This document shows positions 23,416 to 35,085 of a stretch of DNA of 64,000 nucleotides, in pieces; the stretch's first letter is position 1, and every line of letters starts with the position of its first letter. The position numbers were made by a program, and so were the translations under genes. The stretch comes from Timema cristinae. Lineage: Eukaryota > Arthropoda > Insecta > Phasmatodea > Timematidae. The DNA lies in assembly GCA_039000515.1 (NCBI GenBank), contig JBCFYV010009882.1, forward strand, positions 57,714,277 through 57,778,276, read 5' to 3'. A model generated the notes under the pieces. The model was not told where the DNA came from, ran no database searches, and saw nothing but the letters and a program-made list of their open reading frames with translations.

Positions 23416-23809
23416 GTAAGCCCTTGTAAGCGTGTTAATATCGTTGAATGGAGTTGCAAAGTCCAACGAGTTTGGCGATAAATGGTCATTCAGATAAGAA
23501 GACATCTTAGGTCAAATCATTATTACAGTTAAAATCACTCAATTACTACTCCACTCATGATGCTTCAATATAGTCGATTAAATCAAATTGGTTAATTAGA
23601 ATAAAAATTACTTTTTACAAATAGAATATAAAGTTACGTATTTTTAACAAGAATAACCAAAATTAGTAAATGAATATATACTACTTAATAGTTCTTTATT
23701 TGAAATATAAATTTTTTCTAAAGGGAGGGAATATATTTTTAACACATGCTACATTTTAATTCAATTTGTAAATATGTTAAATACTTTTACCCGTTAAATA
23801 TATATTAAA

Positions 23810-24075
23810 TAATAATAATAATAATAATACTTAGCACCACGTCTTACTACCGTTTAGGTTATACACCTAAGTACTAATTACTCTAATGAGCTAGGAATTG
23901 GGAATGTTGAACATAGAGGAAGTTAAACCACATTTGCGTGGAGGGAGAGTGGAAAACCATTTATCAAAACTACCCCCAATTCACCCGAGCGAGACTTGAA
24001 CTTCAATATCCCGGCCCTCGGCAGTCTAACTCAACACGAATCCAGCGCGTTAGCTAACTACGCTGCCAAGGTGGG
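23810..24075 (-). mobile_element. tRNA-derived SINE, full length
   Basis: Minus-strand copy with its (TAA)n tail at 23810-23829, followed by the 3' core, body and tRNA-like head (reverse complement of ACCTTGGCAGCGTAGTTAGC). An 11-bp target-site duplication TATATATTAAA lies at 23799-23809 and 24076-24086. Confidence 0.92.
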
Positions 24076-24144
24076 TATATATTAAAATAAGATATCTATC
24101 TATCTATATATATATATATATTTAAATATAATTTAATTTTGTCC

Positions 24145-24318
24145 CCCTCGACAGATGCGAGTCATCTAAACTAAACTGTAAAATTATATGTCTGACCCAG
24201 GGATTGCAGACTTTCATCAACAGATGCCCAAGGAACGTATTGAACATATTATGGCCAAACGTAGTGAAAAATGAAGAGCTGTAGAACCAAACCACCCAGA
24301 AGTCCATCCAACTGGCTA
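24145..24318 (+). mobile_element. C-terminal fragment of a LINE reverse transcriptase
   Basis: The plus strand encodes LQTFINRCPRNVLNILWPN, then VVKNEEL, a TAG where tryptophan is expected, and NQTTQ. This matches the block that follows the RT palm in insect endonuclease/reverse transcriptase LINEs. Only about 50 residues are recognisable, with no flanking RT motifs. A TA-rich microsatellite (24096-24121) lies immediately upstream and a tRNA-headed repeat immediately downstream. Confidence 0.75.
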
Positions 24319-24610
24319 TCTTATGGTCTCATAGTGTTGTGGTGAGTGCACTGGGTTATGAGTTTAGGTGTCGTGGGTTCAGTTCCCGGCTGGTACCATG
24401 GTTATTGTTCCCTAAAGGGGAGTTACACAACGGTCACTAGGGTTTAGTTAATTAGGCTTAAGCTAAGTTTAAGTGTTTCCACTGGTTCCACACACTCATA
24501 CTCACTATCATTATCATCTAATCTCATCTCATTGGAACATGGAAATAGCCTCCACGGTAAGTATGTACGATTAGTACATTTGGGAATCCCCTGGGCAATG
24601 GTACATTATT
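24319..24610 (+). mobile_element. SINE-like element of a different family, tRNA-like head
   Basis: The head TCTCATAGTGTTGTGGTGAG (A-box region), followed after the expected distance by a B box GTGGGTTCAGTTCCCGG, is tRNA-like. The body (24420-24600) shares no obvious sequence with the main SINE, and the 3' core is absent. No target-site duplication was found. It is probably an older SINE family. Confidence 0.6.
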
Positions 24611-25204
24611 ACTGGCTAATCTTTCCACAAGTTTGGCTACGAATGATATAGCTCAGACGCGCAATACTATTACTACACTCCGGACACCAGGATAACGTTT
24701 CTGGAGAAATCTGGTCAGGAGACTGTAAGGAAGCTGACGTAGCACAAGCCAATAATTACTTGGTAGAAAGAGCAGAAAACTAGTGTGGCAGAGAAAAGAC
24801 TTGAATATCAAAGCTTTATTGCGATACAAAACGGATTTACTGGAATATATATAATGCAACAAATTTTGATCCAGTGATAAATATATACCATTACATTTAA
24901 TCATAAATCGTCCATAATGTTTTAATTTTCTAGGTAATAGTTTTGTTGACGAAATCTTTTTAAGATTTTCTAAAAATATCTCTTTCATTTAAATGGATTG
25001 ACCGAAGTATGCTCTTCTGCTTGGCACCAAAGGTGGGAGGGACCCCGCTGTCTTGAATAGCTTTGACGTCTATCGAATGCTCCACGTAGTTCTAGCAAGA
25101 CCAAAGGGGCTGATGCGTCAGAGCAGTAAAGGCGCACTTACTGGAAGAGAAGTGACAACACCAACAAGTGTTATATTCAGTATCATTTCCTTTACCGATG
25201 AATA

Positions 25205-25570
25205 GTTTCAAAATATTGGACCTACCAAATAAACATTGTCTATTCCAAATTATTTAGCTTCTCAAATCAAATGAGTTATCGAGACTACAGCGATCCATAT
25301 GGAGCAATGAAAATTATAGAAAAATATGTTTACTAGAAGATACATTGTTTATTTGTTGGGGATAGTATATAGACATGATATTGTTTTGTGTGTGTATTTA
25401 GGAAGAACTGGTTTTCGTATAGTTTCCTAAGCCCAATTACTTAGCATACCTTACATTTACAATAAATCAAAACCTCCCTACATTCTAATATAAATTCACG
25501 CCAATAATCCTCTCCTATATCAAAATATTTGACCTACCGAATAAACACTGTCAATTTCAAATTATTTATT
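25205..25570. repeat. Diverged direct repeat about 310 bp apart
   Basis: A block of about 58 bp at 25207-25262 (core GGACCTACCAAATAAACA) recurs at 25517-25572 (core TGACCTACCGAATAAACA). Both copies continue into TCCAAATTATTTA / TTCAAATTATTTA. The intervening 250 bp is not duplicated. Its origin is unknown. Confidence 0.7.
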
Positions 25571-25603
25571 ATTTCCTATTTGCACAAAAAATCGTCGCAT
25601 TAG

Positions 25604-26047
25604 AGTGAGCTATTTTATCAAAGAAGGCTACGTCTGCTCGGGAAATGTCATTCGGATCAATGTTATTTTAACAAGAAGGCGTCAACATGCCCGTGCCTGT
25701 GCCTTCTATGGTGTATGCGTACACTATAGTATAAACTTTACTTCAGTACAATGTAGAATGACGTCTCTCAGACCAAGTTCCATGAGGACTGGGCTCTATG
25801 GAAAGCTAGACGCGTCGCAAATGGGTCTGCAAGTCAGGCATCCCCAGCTCTGGAACGTAATGTGGATCGTTCAAGGCCATCCACGGACTTTCTAGACGAT
25901 GCTCCGTACCCTTCTTTCCGGCCATACCTGAATAATTGTTGTCCCGGCCACTGTTTGTATATTAGAGGCCCAACCCAAGAAGATAAGTTGTATTTTTGCG
26001 CGCACTGCGATCCTGGGTACATTTTGCTTGGAGATTATTATTTATAA
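25604..26047 (+). CDS. Candidate terminal exon(s) with cysteine-rich C-terminus; protein not recognised
   Basis: From 25605 one frame reads VSYFIKEGYVCSGNV and continues through an arginine-rich stretch to ACAFYG at 25712. From 25757 another frame reads NDVSQTKFHEDWALWKARR, a serine/alanine-rich linker, then LNNCCPGHCLYI and YFCAHCDPGYILL before TAA at 26045-26047. The two frames would join if 25713-25756 (GTATGC...TGTAG) were a 44-nt intron. That is very short and its acceptor lacks a pyrimidine tract, so a one-base frameshift in a pseudogene is equally possible. CC, C, C and C in the last 45 residues could bind zinc or form disulfides. AG acceptors at 25602-25605 precede the block. The A+T-rich downstream region has several AATAAA signals. 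Related proteins are unknown to me. Confidence 0.35.
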
Positions 26048-26433
26048 GATTAAATGCTTTGACTTAAATTCCTTTTTATAAATTTTGGACTAAAATTATA
26101 TTTAAAATACATTTTCAACCAATTTTCTTGTCATGTTCATAATAATTGTAATTTTGTGTGTCTGTAAGAAAATGACTTATTTGTTTAATTTTTGTGGTAC
26201 TGATTTCATTTTCATTAATTTCATTCCTCTTTTAAAAAAAAAAAGATAATGTATCACTTTGTTTAAGTAAATTGACTATGTCATGTATTTGTATTATGTA
26301 CTTCTCTGGACTCACTCTTATTTTCACTCTTTTGCATAAATTGAATGTTTGTTTGATAGTTTGAGAAAATGAATAGAGTGCTCCTTTATTCGAACAGTAA
26401 TAGTCTTTTAATAGTTTAGTTTATTTTGTTTAA

Positions 26434-26439
26434 AATAAA
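26434..26439 (+). terminator. AATAAA polyadenylation signal candidate
   Basis: A canonical hexamer about 390 bp after the stop of the candidate terminal exon, followed by T/G-containing sequence. Further AATAAA hexamers near 26523 and 26575 are alternatives. It is meaningful only if the upstream exon is real. Confidence 0.35.
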
Positions 26440-26449
26440 GTTGTTTGAG

Positions 26450-27330
26450 AAAGAGACTAGTTTTCACCTGGTTTTGATGTTTTATCCATAAAGATTTATT
26501 TTGTTTAAATTAAATGTGTCGAATAAATCAACTGATTTCTGATAACGGTTCTGGACTCCTTTTGTCCTCTTTATTTAATAAACATTTTCGTTGATTGTAA
26601 TTAGGCATAGTAATTTTTGTAAAGTATCAAGTTGGGCAATTATTCCTCTATATTCCTCTATAGGTCAATATTTAAATATATTGTTTTGCAGTATTGAAAG
26701 AATATGCATCTGTTCGCTTGAAGCAAGCGACTTGAAATAACATCATGTCTGAAGGCTTTTATATATTATAATAACAAACTCTACATTTTTATTACTATTA
26801 AATATAAATATTGCAAATCAAAGAGAAAAGGCGATATATTTTACTAATAGTACTGGGCTCTTATTTTGTTAATACGTATATTATTTGTCCACAAAACGAA
26901 TTAAGCTAATTCAAGGGTGTATGTACATTATATTTAGTTTTTTTTACTAAATAAACTCAACTTTTTTTTATTCTTTTATGTTTATTGTTGATAATCTTCC
27001 AATTGTATATTTAATCCTATTTAAAAATGATCTGATAGTTTGAAGGCTACAAAAAGTTTCAAACTTTCTGAAATTTATATTAATACATTTATTTTCAGCT
27101 AAATATTATATTTGAAAAACAAAACTACCACATTATTTATCATAAAAATTATTCCCAATATATTAATTTTAAATATCACTCATCGTAGCTTTATTCAACA
27201 TTTTTTTAAGATCTCAATGATAAGCTATCATTAAAATAATATTAAACCTTCATTAAATAAAACACTAAAATTATCTACATAGAAAAATACAAGAATCCCA
27301 CTTCAAATCGTTAAAGACCTTTCAAAAATA
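26450..27330. other. A+T-rich sequence, nothing identified
   Basis: Very A+T-rich. A small perfect repeat TATTCCTCTA occurs twice at 26641-26663. No gene or dispersed repeat is recognised. Confidence 0.55.
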
Positions 27331-27334
27331 TAAT

Positions 27335-27885
27335 TAAAAAATTATAAACAACTCTTCATTAAATTTCAAAAAACCAATTTTCATTTTTATTTGCCAAGTA
27401 ACTCCTCAAGTACACATTTTAAACAAAATCGCAAAGGCCAGTTTTTAAAAATGTCAAATTTTCACACTCCTTTGTCATCGTTGAATAAACTTTTCAGCAT
27501 AAACAAGTATACAGTATTAGTTCTGATTTCAAACACTCTTTAAATATTTATTTGAGACAAAATCGTTAAAGTGATTTTAGAAAAATTTGGAAGTTAAAAA
27601 CCACTCATCAGAAACGACCCTTAGTATAAGTTCTAGGATAAGACTTAGAACAACTTATTCTGAAGTTTAGGCATATCATTTCTCAATAGGCTTATCAAGA
27701 TTGAAAAAAATCCATTTTTGGATTTAGGCTCAGAAAAAGACAGAAAGACACATGGACATACAAAATTGTTAAACCCACTATTTTATGGGTTTGTGGTAAT
27801 ATTAAACGTCATAATCTTGGGGTCAAAGATTTTCAAGATTAAAATACGTTCTCTTTATATGAAAAAGTAAAATTAAACACCACTC
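27335..27885 (+). repeat. Long A+T-rich dispersed repeat with GACAGA motif (copy)
   Basis: This shares diverged segments with 45540-46270 (for example CACTCTTTAAATATTTATTT, GAGACAAAATCGTTAAAG) and ends with a GACAGAAAGACACA-type block followed by ATTAAACGTCATAATC. The same kind of ending occurs at 41490 and 46150. The family is not identified. Confidence 0.5.
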
Positions 27886-30800
27886 TTCAAAAGATAAAGA
27901 ACCATTATTTTGACGGTATCTTAAAAATAATAGTCATAATAGTACTAGGATTTCATTTCATTTTCCTTTATTTATTTGAATATATTTTTATATGGTTATT
28001 TAAAATATTTATAGATGAATCAATAAACAAAAACAGAAGAACCTTATCGTTGGACACGCAAACAATATTTCAATCTTATCTCGTTTGGTGAACTAGGATT
28101 TCAAGCCCATGTGTACCAAGGGTGTATTTCTTAAATACACGTATCTCCACTCAGATAATTATACATTTTTTCCAAACTATACTTTCTCTATCCCTACCCC
28201 ATACACATGGAGGAAAAATAATCCATTTGGTCAGATACCCCAAAATATAAATGAATGCTTCTTATATGTTAAACTACTGGCGCATAGATTTCACGCGAGA
28301 ATATTTTCACCGATAATTTTTCTACACTTGTTTTACAAACTGATTTCAAACGAATACCGGGAATGTTTATTAAACGTCCAACAACCTCATCATGCATTTT
28401 ATTATTGCTTTTATTCGAGCTATTTTGTACAGTACATGTAAATAACTATAACTAGGAAATACAAATAATATTTAAAAAAAGGGAGCCTACCAATTAGCAT
28501 AAACTATTTTATTCTTATTACTGTTTAGTTGAAACGATTTTCTTATATCATGTCTTTTTATAAAGAGAAGAATTCATCCTAAGAATATTGGCAATCTATA
28601 TAAAACTAATGTGTAAACTTGTACCACAAAGTTAGTTGTGTCTCGGATGTTATCGAAGTTAGTAATTTTATTTTATCAAGCCAAACCAAGTTTAACGTTT
28701 TCATAAAAATAGAGTGAGATAAACAAATTATAACGTCACTCGGTTCCCATTAACAATATATCACCGAAAACGTAAATAGCTTTCATGGCATGTCTTTAAA
28801 AAAATAAAGATCAATAAGATAAAAGGGTATTATAGCATGTTAATGTATGCATATACATTTAATCGATATGCATATTTATCGCGTTGTAGCAGTAGGGGCT
28901 CTAACTGTTGCATGATGAAAATCATTAGCTTCCCAACGGTACTTTGCATATTGGCCTCTTTTCAGCATAATGAGATAGGGTAGCTCTAGCTACGTTTCTG
29001 TCCTGACCACCCGTTTACATTTTATTCTGACAGGGGAGAAAAACAAGAACAAACTTGAAACAGGGAAACCAAAGACTTAGATAAATGGCCCCATGTGGCT
29101 CTTAAAAATAGCTAGATTTGTATCAAATAAAGGGTTCTAATTATTATCCTCATACGTCTAAGGTAAATATGATGTGTATTTATTAACATTTATTGCTAGT
29201 AAAATTAATTTGTTTTATAAATAAGTAACCATCAAAATTTACCTATGACATCGTAGAAATTTTAAAATTAACGCTTTAATCTACAAAAAAAAATTCAATT
29301 TTATTGTAAATAACATTAATTACTCTAACGTAAATAATGAGATTACTCCAATAAATTATAAAATAATACGTAAAAATCAATTTTATAATAATTCCGCTTG
29401 ATTAATATTTTATATTTATTTGGTTACTATATCTCCATTTATATTTGAGATGTTGTGTTAAACCAAACAATATATCCATATTTGACAATTTGTTATACAT
29501 TCTAACAGTCTCCTCGCCACGTAGCTTCATTCATTACTAAAAGAAAGTAAAGCTACAGTGACGTAAAAATAAAGTTTAGATATACTGATTATTCAAAATA
29601 AGGATCGAATTAATTATTATCATTACTTAAGAAAAGAGCATCACGTAGTCAGAGCTATAGTTTAATTAAATGTGCATTTGAAAAGATCTAAAATCTTGTG
29701 TTCACTGACTAATCATTGCTTTTATAATTATATTGTTTGTCATGTTCTATCATCTGTCCAGGCTGTTTGTGTAGTAAAACTCGTAGCACAGCAAATCGGA
29801 TCAAACCAATGGCCTCAGAGACATGATTAAGACTGACAAGACCTATTACTAAATTTGTCTGGAAACTCGTTTTAGACGATCTGGAATGGCACTATAAGCA
29901 TCCTAAACACTTGTGCTGGAAGGTATTGACTGGCACAAAGCTTGAACTAGACACTTGTGCTGAAAGATCTATAATGGTAAGGGGTATTACTGAGAGTAGT
30001 CAGGAAATTCAATATTATTCCAACCAACAACATTTCTTTCAACCCCAAACTATTTCAAAGATGTCCATTGGAGCATGCCCGGAAATAGAACCTTAAAATA
30101 CATTTTCAAACTGTATTTTAAATTGTCACTGAGCTAGAAATTGCTTGCCATCTGTAGCAATTTCTTACTCTCTATTTCAATGCCCCATTCAAATCACTGT
30201 TTATTGGAACAAATTCACCTAAATTAATGTTTTTAACATTGGATGTCACTTCTGTAAGTCGTGTACATACGGCTTATTCTAATTTACCTTACATATTCTC
30301 ACATATTTTGATTATGTCTATACATTTTAATGGATTCCCTATTCCAAAAGGTTATACATACATTTCTGACACTGCAAGTAGGCCTCTCAAGTGCCTAAGG
30401 CTATTTTCATATTTTATTCTCAGCAGCAACACTTTTATAAATATGCATCCCATTTATTAATTTGCCCTTAATTGATGATAAATTCGTTTTAGAGAACCGG
30501 ATTAAACTGAATTCTAACATTTTCTACATTTTAATTTGTACCTATACTAAAAGATGCCCTACATAATATCGTAAATAATTCCTACCAGCTCTGCATCCTG
30601 TTTCTGAAATATCCCTTTGAGAGTAAATATCTAGGGAGATAACAGGTCCCAACAATATTTCCGGTTTATTCTCTTCATACATTCAGAACACCCCATAAGT
30701 AACAAGGAATGTGAGAAACAACGAAACCTAAGGAACACAATCGCAAAATCCACCAACCAATTTGCCCTCGTTCACAGTGGATGGTAAGAAATCCATTTCT

Positions 30801-32033
30801 ACTACTCGTTATAAGTTTTTAGCAGAAACTTAGTGTATTCCCAAATATAGGTTAAACTTGTTTGTGCTAAAATATATCCTAATGCCCCCAAATCGTATGT
30901 AGAGCAATTGCGTTCATGGAGTGGATCATATAGCTTGCAAAAACACATAATGAAACAACCATAATACATTTGACACAGAAAGGCACCTAAGCCAAAATAA
31001 GATATATCTACTTGTGAGATAAACTCTTTACCATCTTAAAAATGAAAGGACGTGTTAAACATTCTTTCAAAGAACTGAAATCTTGAACTACTGGGGGGTT
31101 CAGCCAAAACGAGATTTCTTTCTTTATTAAGTCATAAAAAAGAACCAGCACTCTCACCCAATTAGATCATCTGAAATTTATAATAACGTCCAGGCTGCAC
31201 TGACTCAGGTTGAATAGATATTTCTCTCTATGTTATAAACAATACAAGGTTGGTTATGTTCTTAATAGTCTTGGAAATCCCACAACTATCTTACCCACCC
31301 CTGTGTTCCAGTAACATATCTCTTATGCAAATGTTGAACATTCTACCTCCCTTCCCACAACCTTCTTTTTAACCGACTTAGTAAGACTTGGATTGTTCAC
31401 ATACAATGTTGGCCTCCGACTGGTGATTTGCTTTCACATGATGAAAAAAATAAAAAATATACCTTTGGAGCTCTGAGCTTACCTTTACTGTTTTAGAATC
31501 AATACGTATACCGTTGATTGTTAGTTGGGCAATGGAATATTATTGAAATCCCTAAATTAAAGTAAGTAAACGGCAAGTTTTTAACTGCACCTAAAAGATT
31601 GTGTTTCAATAAATTAACATGTAATTATTATTTTGTTGGCTATTTAAAGAGTTTCCGACCATTATTCTATATTACATCACAACATGGATTGTTGTTACTC
31701 ACGATGTAACGAATTATAAAATTAATCGAGAGTTCTCACCCGATTGGAATGATTTATATGAAAGTATACATATTTGCCCACACTCCTTAATGGTAATATT
31801 TAATTAAATTTGCTAAACATAATTAAATTTTTATATTAATTATTCACATATAATATTTGCTATGATAGACGCTAGCGACAAGTTCATCAAACAATCATAT
31901 TTATCAATTTGAGAATAATTTCTAAGAGTACAAATTATTTCCAACCAAAATAAAAAAATATATGCGTTTTTGGTTAATTTATTAAAGTATTATTTTATTG
32001 GACAGTATACCAAAATGTAATGTTTAGATACAG
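27886..32033. other. A+T-rich sequence; no supported gene
   Basis: ORFs at 28109-28441 (110 codons), 29911-30096 and 30227-30460 have no recognisable motif and are biased to residues of A+T-rich codons. CACTTGTGCTGRAAG occurs twice (29909 and 29955). No SINE copy is recognised here. Confidence 0.5.
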
Positions 32034-32047
32034 TAACTATAAAATTA

Positions 32048-32290
32048 CCCGCCTCGGTGGCGTAGTTGGCTAACGCGCTAGTCATGTTGAGCTCGACTGC
32101 TAAGGACGGGGATATCGAGGTTCGAATCTCGGTCGGGTGAACTGGGGGTGGTTTTTCCTAAATGATTTTCCACTCTCGCTCCACGCAAATGCGGGTTCAC
32201 TTCGTCTAATTCAACCTTCCCGATTCCTAATCCATTAGCGTAATTAGAACTTAAAGCGTATAACCGAACGGGTAGTAAGACGCGGTGCTA

Positions 32291-32348
<58 letters not shown>

Positions 32349-32351
32349 TAA
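32048..32351 (+). mobile_element. tRNA-derived SINE with long (TAA)n tail
   Basis: One of the best-preserved copies. The head is CCGCCTCGGTGGCGTAGTTG, the B box GGTTCGAATCTC, and the 3' core CGAACGGGTAGTAAGACGCG with about nineteen TAA units (32291-32347). A 14-bp perfect target-site duplication TAACTATAAAATTA lies at 32034-32047 and 32352-32365, so the insertion is recent. Confidence 0.95.
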
Positions 32352-32449
32352 TAACTATAAAATTATTACCTTCAGGGCTAAATATTAGAAAAAATAACAT
32401 CTCAAAATGGATGTACATGTAATATATTCCACAGCATATCACTTCACGA

Positions 32450-32650
32450 CGTCACGTATGGGCTTTACACAGATACATTAAGCCTAATAATCAAGCTAAT
32501 GTGCTAGAGATTAGGAAGGTTGAAAATAGATTAAATATACCTCCACGCGTATGGAGGACGAGGGGAAAACCCTTGAGTAAAACTGCCTTCACTACACAGC
32601 GACTGGATTCCACTCCCAAAACTCTCGACACCAACAGTCCAGTAAGTTGC
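32450..32650 (-). mobile_element. Degenerate SINE relic
   Basis: Minus-strand remnants of the family are readable as GCTAATGTGCTAGAGATTAG, GGAAGGTTGAAAATAGA, CTCCACGCGTATGGAGGA and GGGAAAACC in the right order. The tRNA-like head is barely recognisable. The plus-strand ORF through it is spurious. Confidence 0.65.
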
Positions 32651-32929
32651 GAGATCAAGCACCGTTTACCCTTAAATTTAGTAGTCTTACACTATTATCC
32701 TATCTTAGAAGCTATAGCATGGTGGAATAATTCAAATTTAGATTGATGTCTTACAGGATGAACCAAGGGTACATACAAAGTCACTTTTACATTTTCATTT
32801 ACTATTAGAAAGAATGTTGTGCAAATAGATTGCTCCAAGAAGATGGATATATAGAGTAGTTAGAACTCTGATTTTTTCTAAAATTTAGATTCCTTTAAAA
32901 GCTTATTGGAATGAGCTTAACACATTAAT

Positions 32930-33420
32930 GATATTTGGATGTCTCTAGAAACTATTTTAAGTGGTCCTCACCTAGACACTTTTAAAATAAAATTGAATCT
33001 CTCTAGAAAATGTTTGGAATGATATTTACCATATAATTTTTATATGAATACTCCAAAAACCTATTTCCAATGGCCATCAACTGGAATATTTTTAAAGAAT
33101 TATATGCCTTTAATATCGTTTGAAATTATGCTTCACAAAAATTATTTTTAATATCCATTGATACAAGAAGTAATTTGAAGAGGCCCTGATGCAGACATAT
33201 TTTGGAATTTGGATGGTCCATGAATCTATTTGGAGTCGCCCTCTCATGCGAATTTCTTGGATGTGTATGCTGCTTGAAGCTATTCAAAATAGTATTTACC
33301 TGTAGAATCTTTGGAAATTAAATGCCTTTACACATCAATTGAAGTGTATTTGGCACATTAAAATAAAATATTTCTCTAAAAGCTATTTGAAATTTGATGC
33401 GAGGCCATATTCTGATTAAT
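32930..33420. repeat. Degenerate tandem-like repeat
   Basis: A motif of the form CTATTTGGAGTGGCCCTC...GACATATTTTGGAATTTG recurs with many changes near 32950, 33060, 33170, 33215 and 33380. Spacing is about 45-165 bp. It looks like a decayed satellite or repeated segments of an old transposon. Confidence 0.4.
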
Positions 33421-34264
33421 ATTAAAGAATATTGGAGTATAATGAAATAATTTAGTGGTGGTAAAATTTATCCTTGAGGGGAGGGGGATACTCCATGGGG
33501 GACTTTACATTTATTCCAGAAGGGATGTAATTACTTCCTAAGGGAGAAAAGGCCTTCCTTGATACACACAATTCGATTCCACCACCATTGTCACGGATTA
33601 TAGGTGAAGAGCTTTTGATGCTTGAGTTGTACTCCAAATTTCATAGGAAGAGTCTTACCTAGATCTAAAATAACTACTTTATCTACTATCACGTATTTAA
33701 CAATTAATTTCATGTGATCTGCAGATGTTATTTTAATTGATAGATGTAATCAAATCCTATAAAATAATTGCAATTAGCTAATATACTAAAATATTATCAA
33801 TGGTGTCTTCAAAATTAAAATGGATTACTATTTTACAAAAAGCTCTTTCTATAAAAATTGAATTCAATGTGGTCACAAACTAAATGTTTATTTGAATATA
33901 GTGTCTATTTTATCAATTCCCCTTATCCCAATGGACAATCATACACTTTCTTTATGCCTTTTATCCCCAAAGGTTTTCTCTAACTTTTGCCAAAATTGAC
34001 GAATTACGTTTATAACAACTGCCATTATAAAGTAAATACACACTAAGGAATCTTCATTAAAATAAACTAATCACACAAAAATAATGTATGGACATGCTTT
34101 TAATGAAATAATTTTATAAAAAAACGTGAGATAATAAACATTTTGCATTGTAACGAAATAGTGCTTCATATACATAAAATCTTTTCCCATTTTTTACCAA
34201 CTATATATCAGATATTGATTTAGGGATATACAGACAATATAATTTATAAATGCTTGCACGATAA
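33421..34264. other. A+T-rich sequence, nothing identified
   Basis: No gene, SINE or LINE fragment is recognised between the degenerate repeat and the Jockey-like element. Confidence 0.5.
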
Positions 34265-34663
34265 CCCCCCAACTCCACCCCGCCACAAATGAGTGTTCGT
34301 TCTCCAAGCTGTCCGTGACCGGTAAAATTAATTAATTTTTTGATTGTCTAATCCCCGGGAGAGCAAGGTGTCGTCCTGCCTCTCTTACGTGTTCCAATAT
34401 TTCGGCCACAAGCGCGGCGATGAGTGAGTGTTTGTTCTCAAGGACGTTTGTGACCAAAATTATGCTATAGTTTCAAGTAAGTTAACGTGTGAAGGCCTAC
34501 ACCAACCGCTTGGTAAGAGGTTATTAAATCAAATAATAATAGCTGGCCCTCAGGCCCGGCATGCTTATGTTTTGGGTACAGTGCGCTTGATACTCTAAAT
34601 TTTACCGAGTGTTGTGAAGTGATATTTAAAGCGATTAAGTTTAGTGAAAAGCTCCAGTACATC

Positions 34664-35080
34664 ATGAGTTCAGAGTTTCAACTTTCAGACCAGTGTAGTG
34701 TAACACTGATGGACAACAATACAACACCAGTAGACACCCAGGGCGAGGCCATTTTCCAAACAGTAGGACACAGAGGGAAACTCTGCAAGACAGGGGTAAG
34801 TAATCTTAACATGAGAACCTCAGCTAAGAATGAATTAAATGTAAATGTTACAGCAAAAAGGAGAAAGACTGATTCAACTTCTGAATCTAGTATTAGCGAT
34901 TCTGAAGTTGACGTAATGGATGAAACACCTGCTGTAGAGAGTAACTCCAGCACTGAGGTTTCCAACAAAGGGCGAGTCGTGCCAATCTTCTTGTTCTTGA
35001 AGAGAATAGCCTACCACATGCTTGTGAAAAACCTCAAAGAGAGGATTAAACTTAGCTCAAATGCTAGTAATAGAAGATAA
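34664..35080 (+). pseudogene. Jockey-like ORF1 (Gag-like), N-terminal part
   Basis: The ATG at 34664 (ATCATGAGTTCAGAG) is the likely native start. The frame reads MSSEFQLSDQCSV and continues through a low-complexity, serine-rich acidic stretch (KRRKTDSTSESSISDSEV) to a segment around 34975 resembling the conserved P-I-F...L-V-K-N-L-K-E block of insect LINE ORF1 proteins (here MLVKNLKERIKLSS). It stops at TAA where the foreign insert begins. ORF1 products bind LINE RNA. This copy cannot, because the protein is broken before its nucleic-acid-binding domains. Confidence 0.75.
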
Positions 35081-35085
35081 ACTGG

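Noticed and set aside
28109..28441. 110-codon ORF
   Set aside because: Residues are dominated by F, Y, N, I and H as expected from A+T-rich non-coding DNA, with no domain signature.
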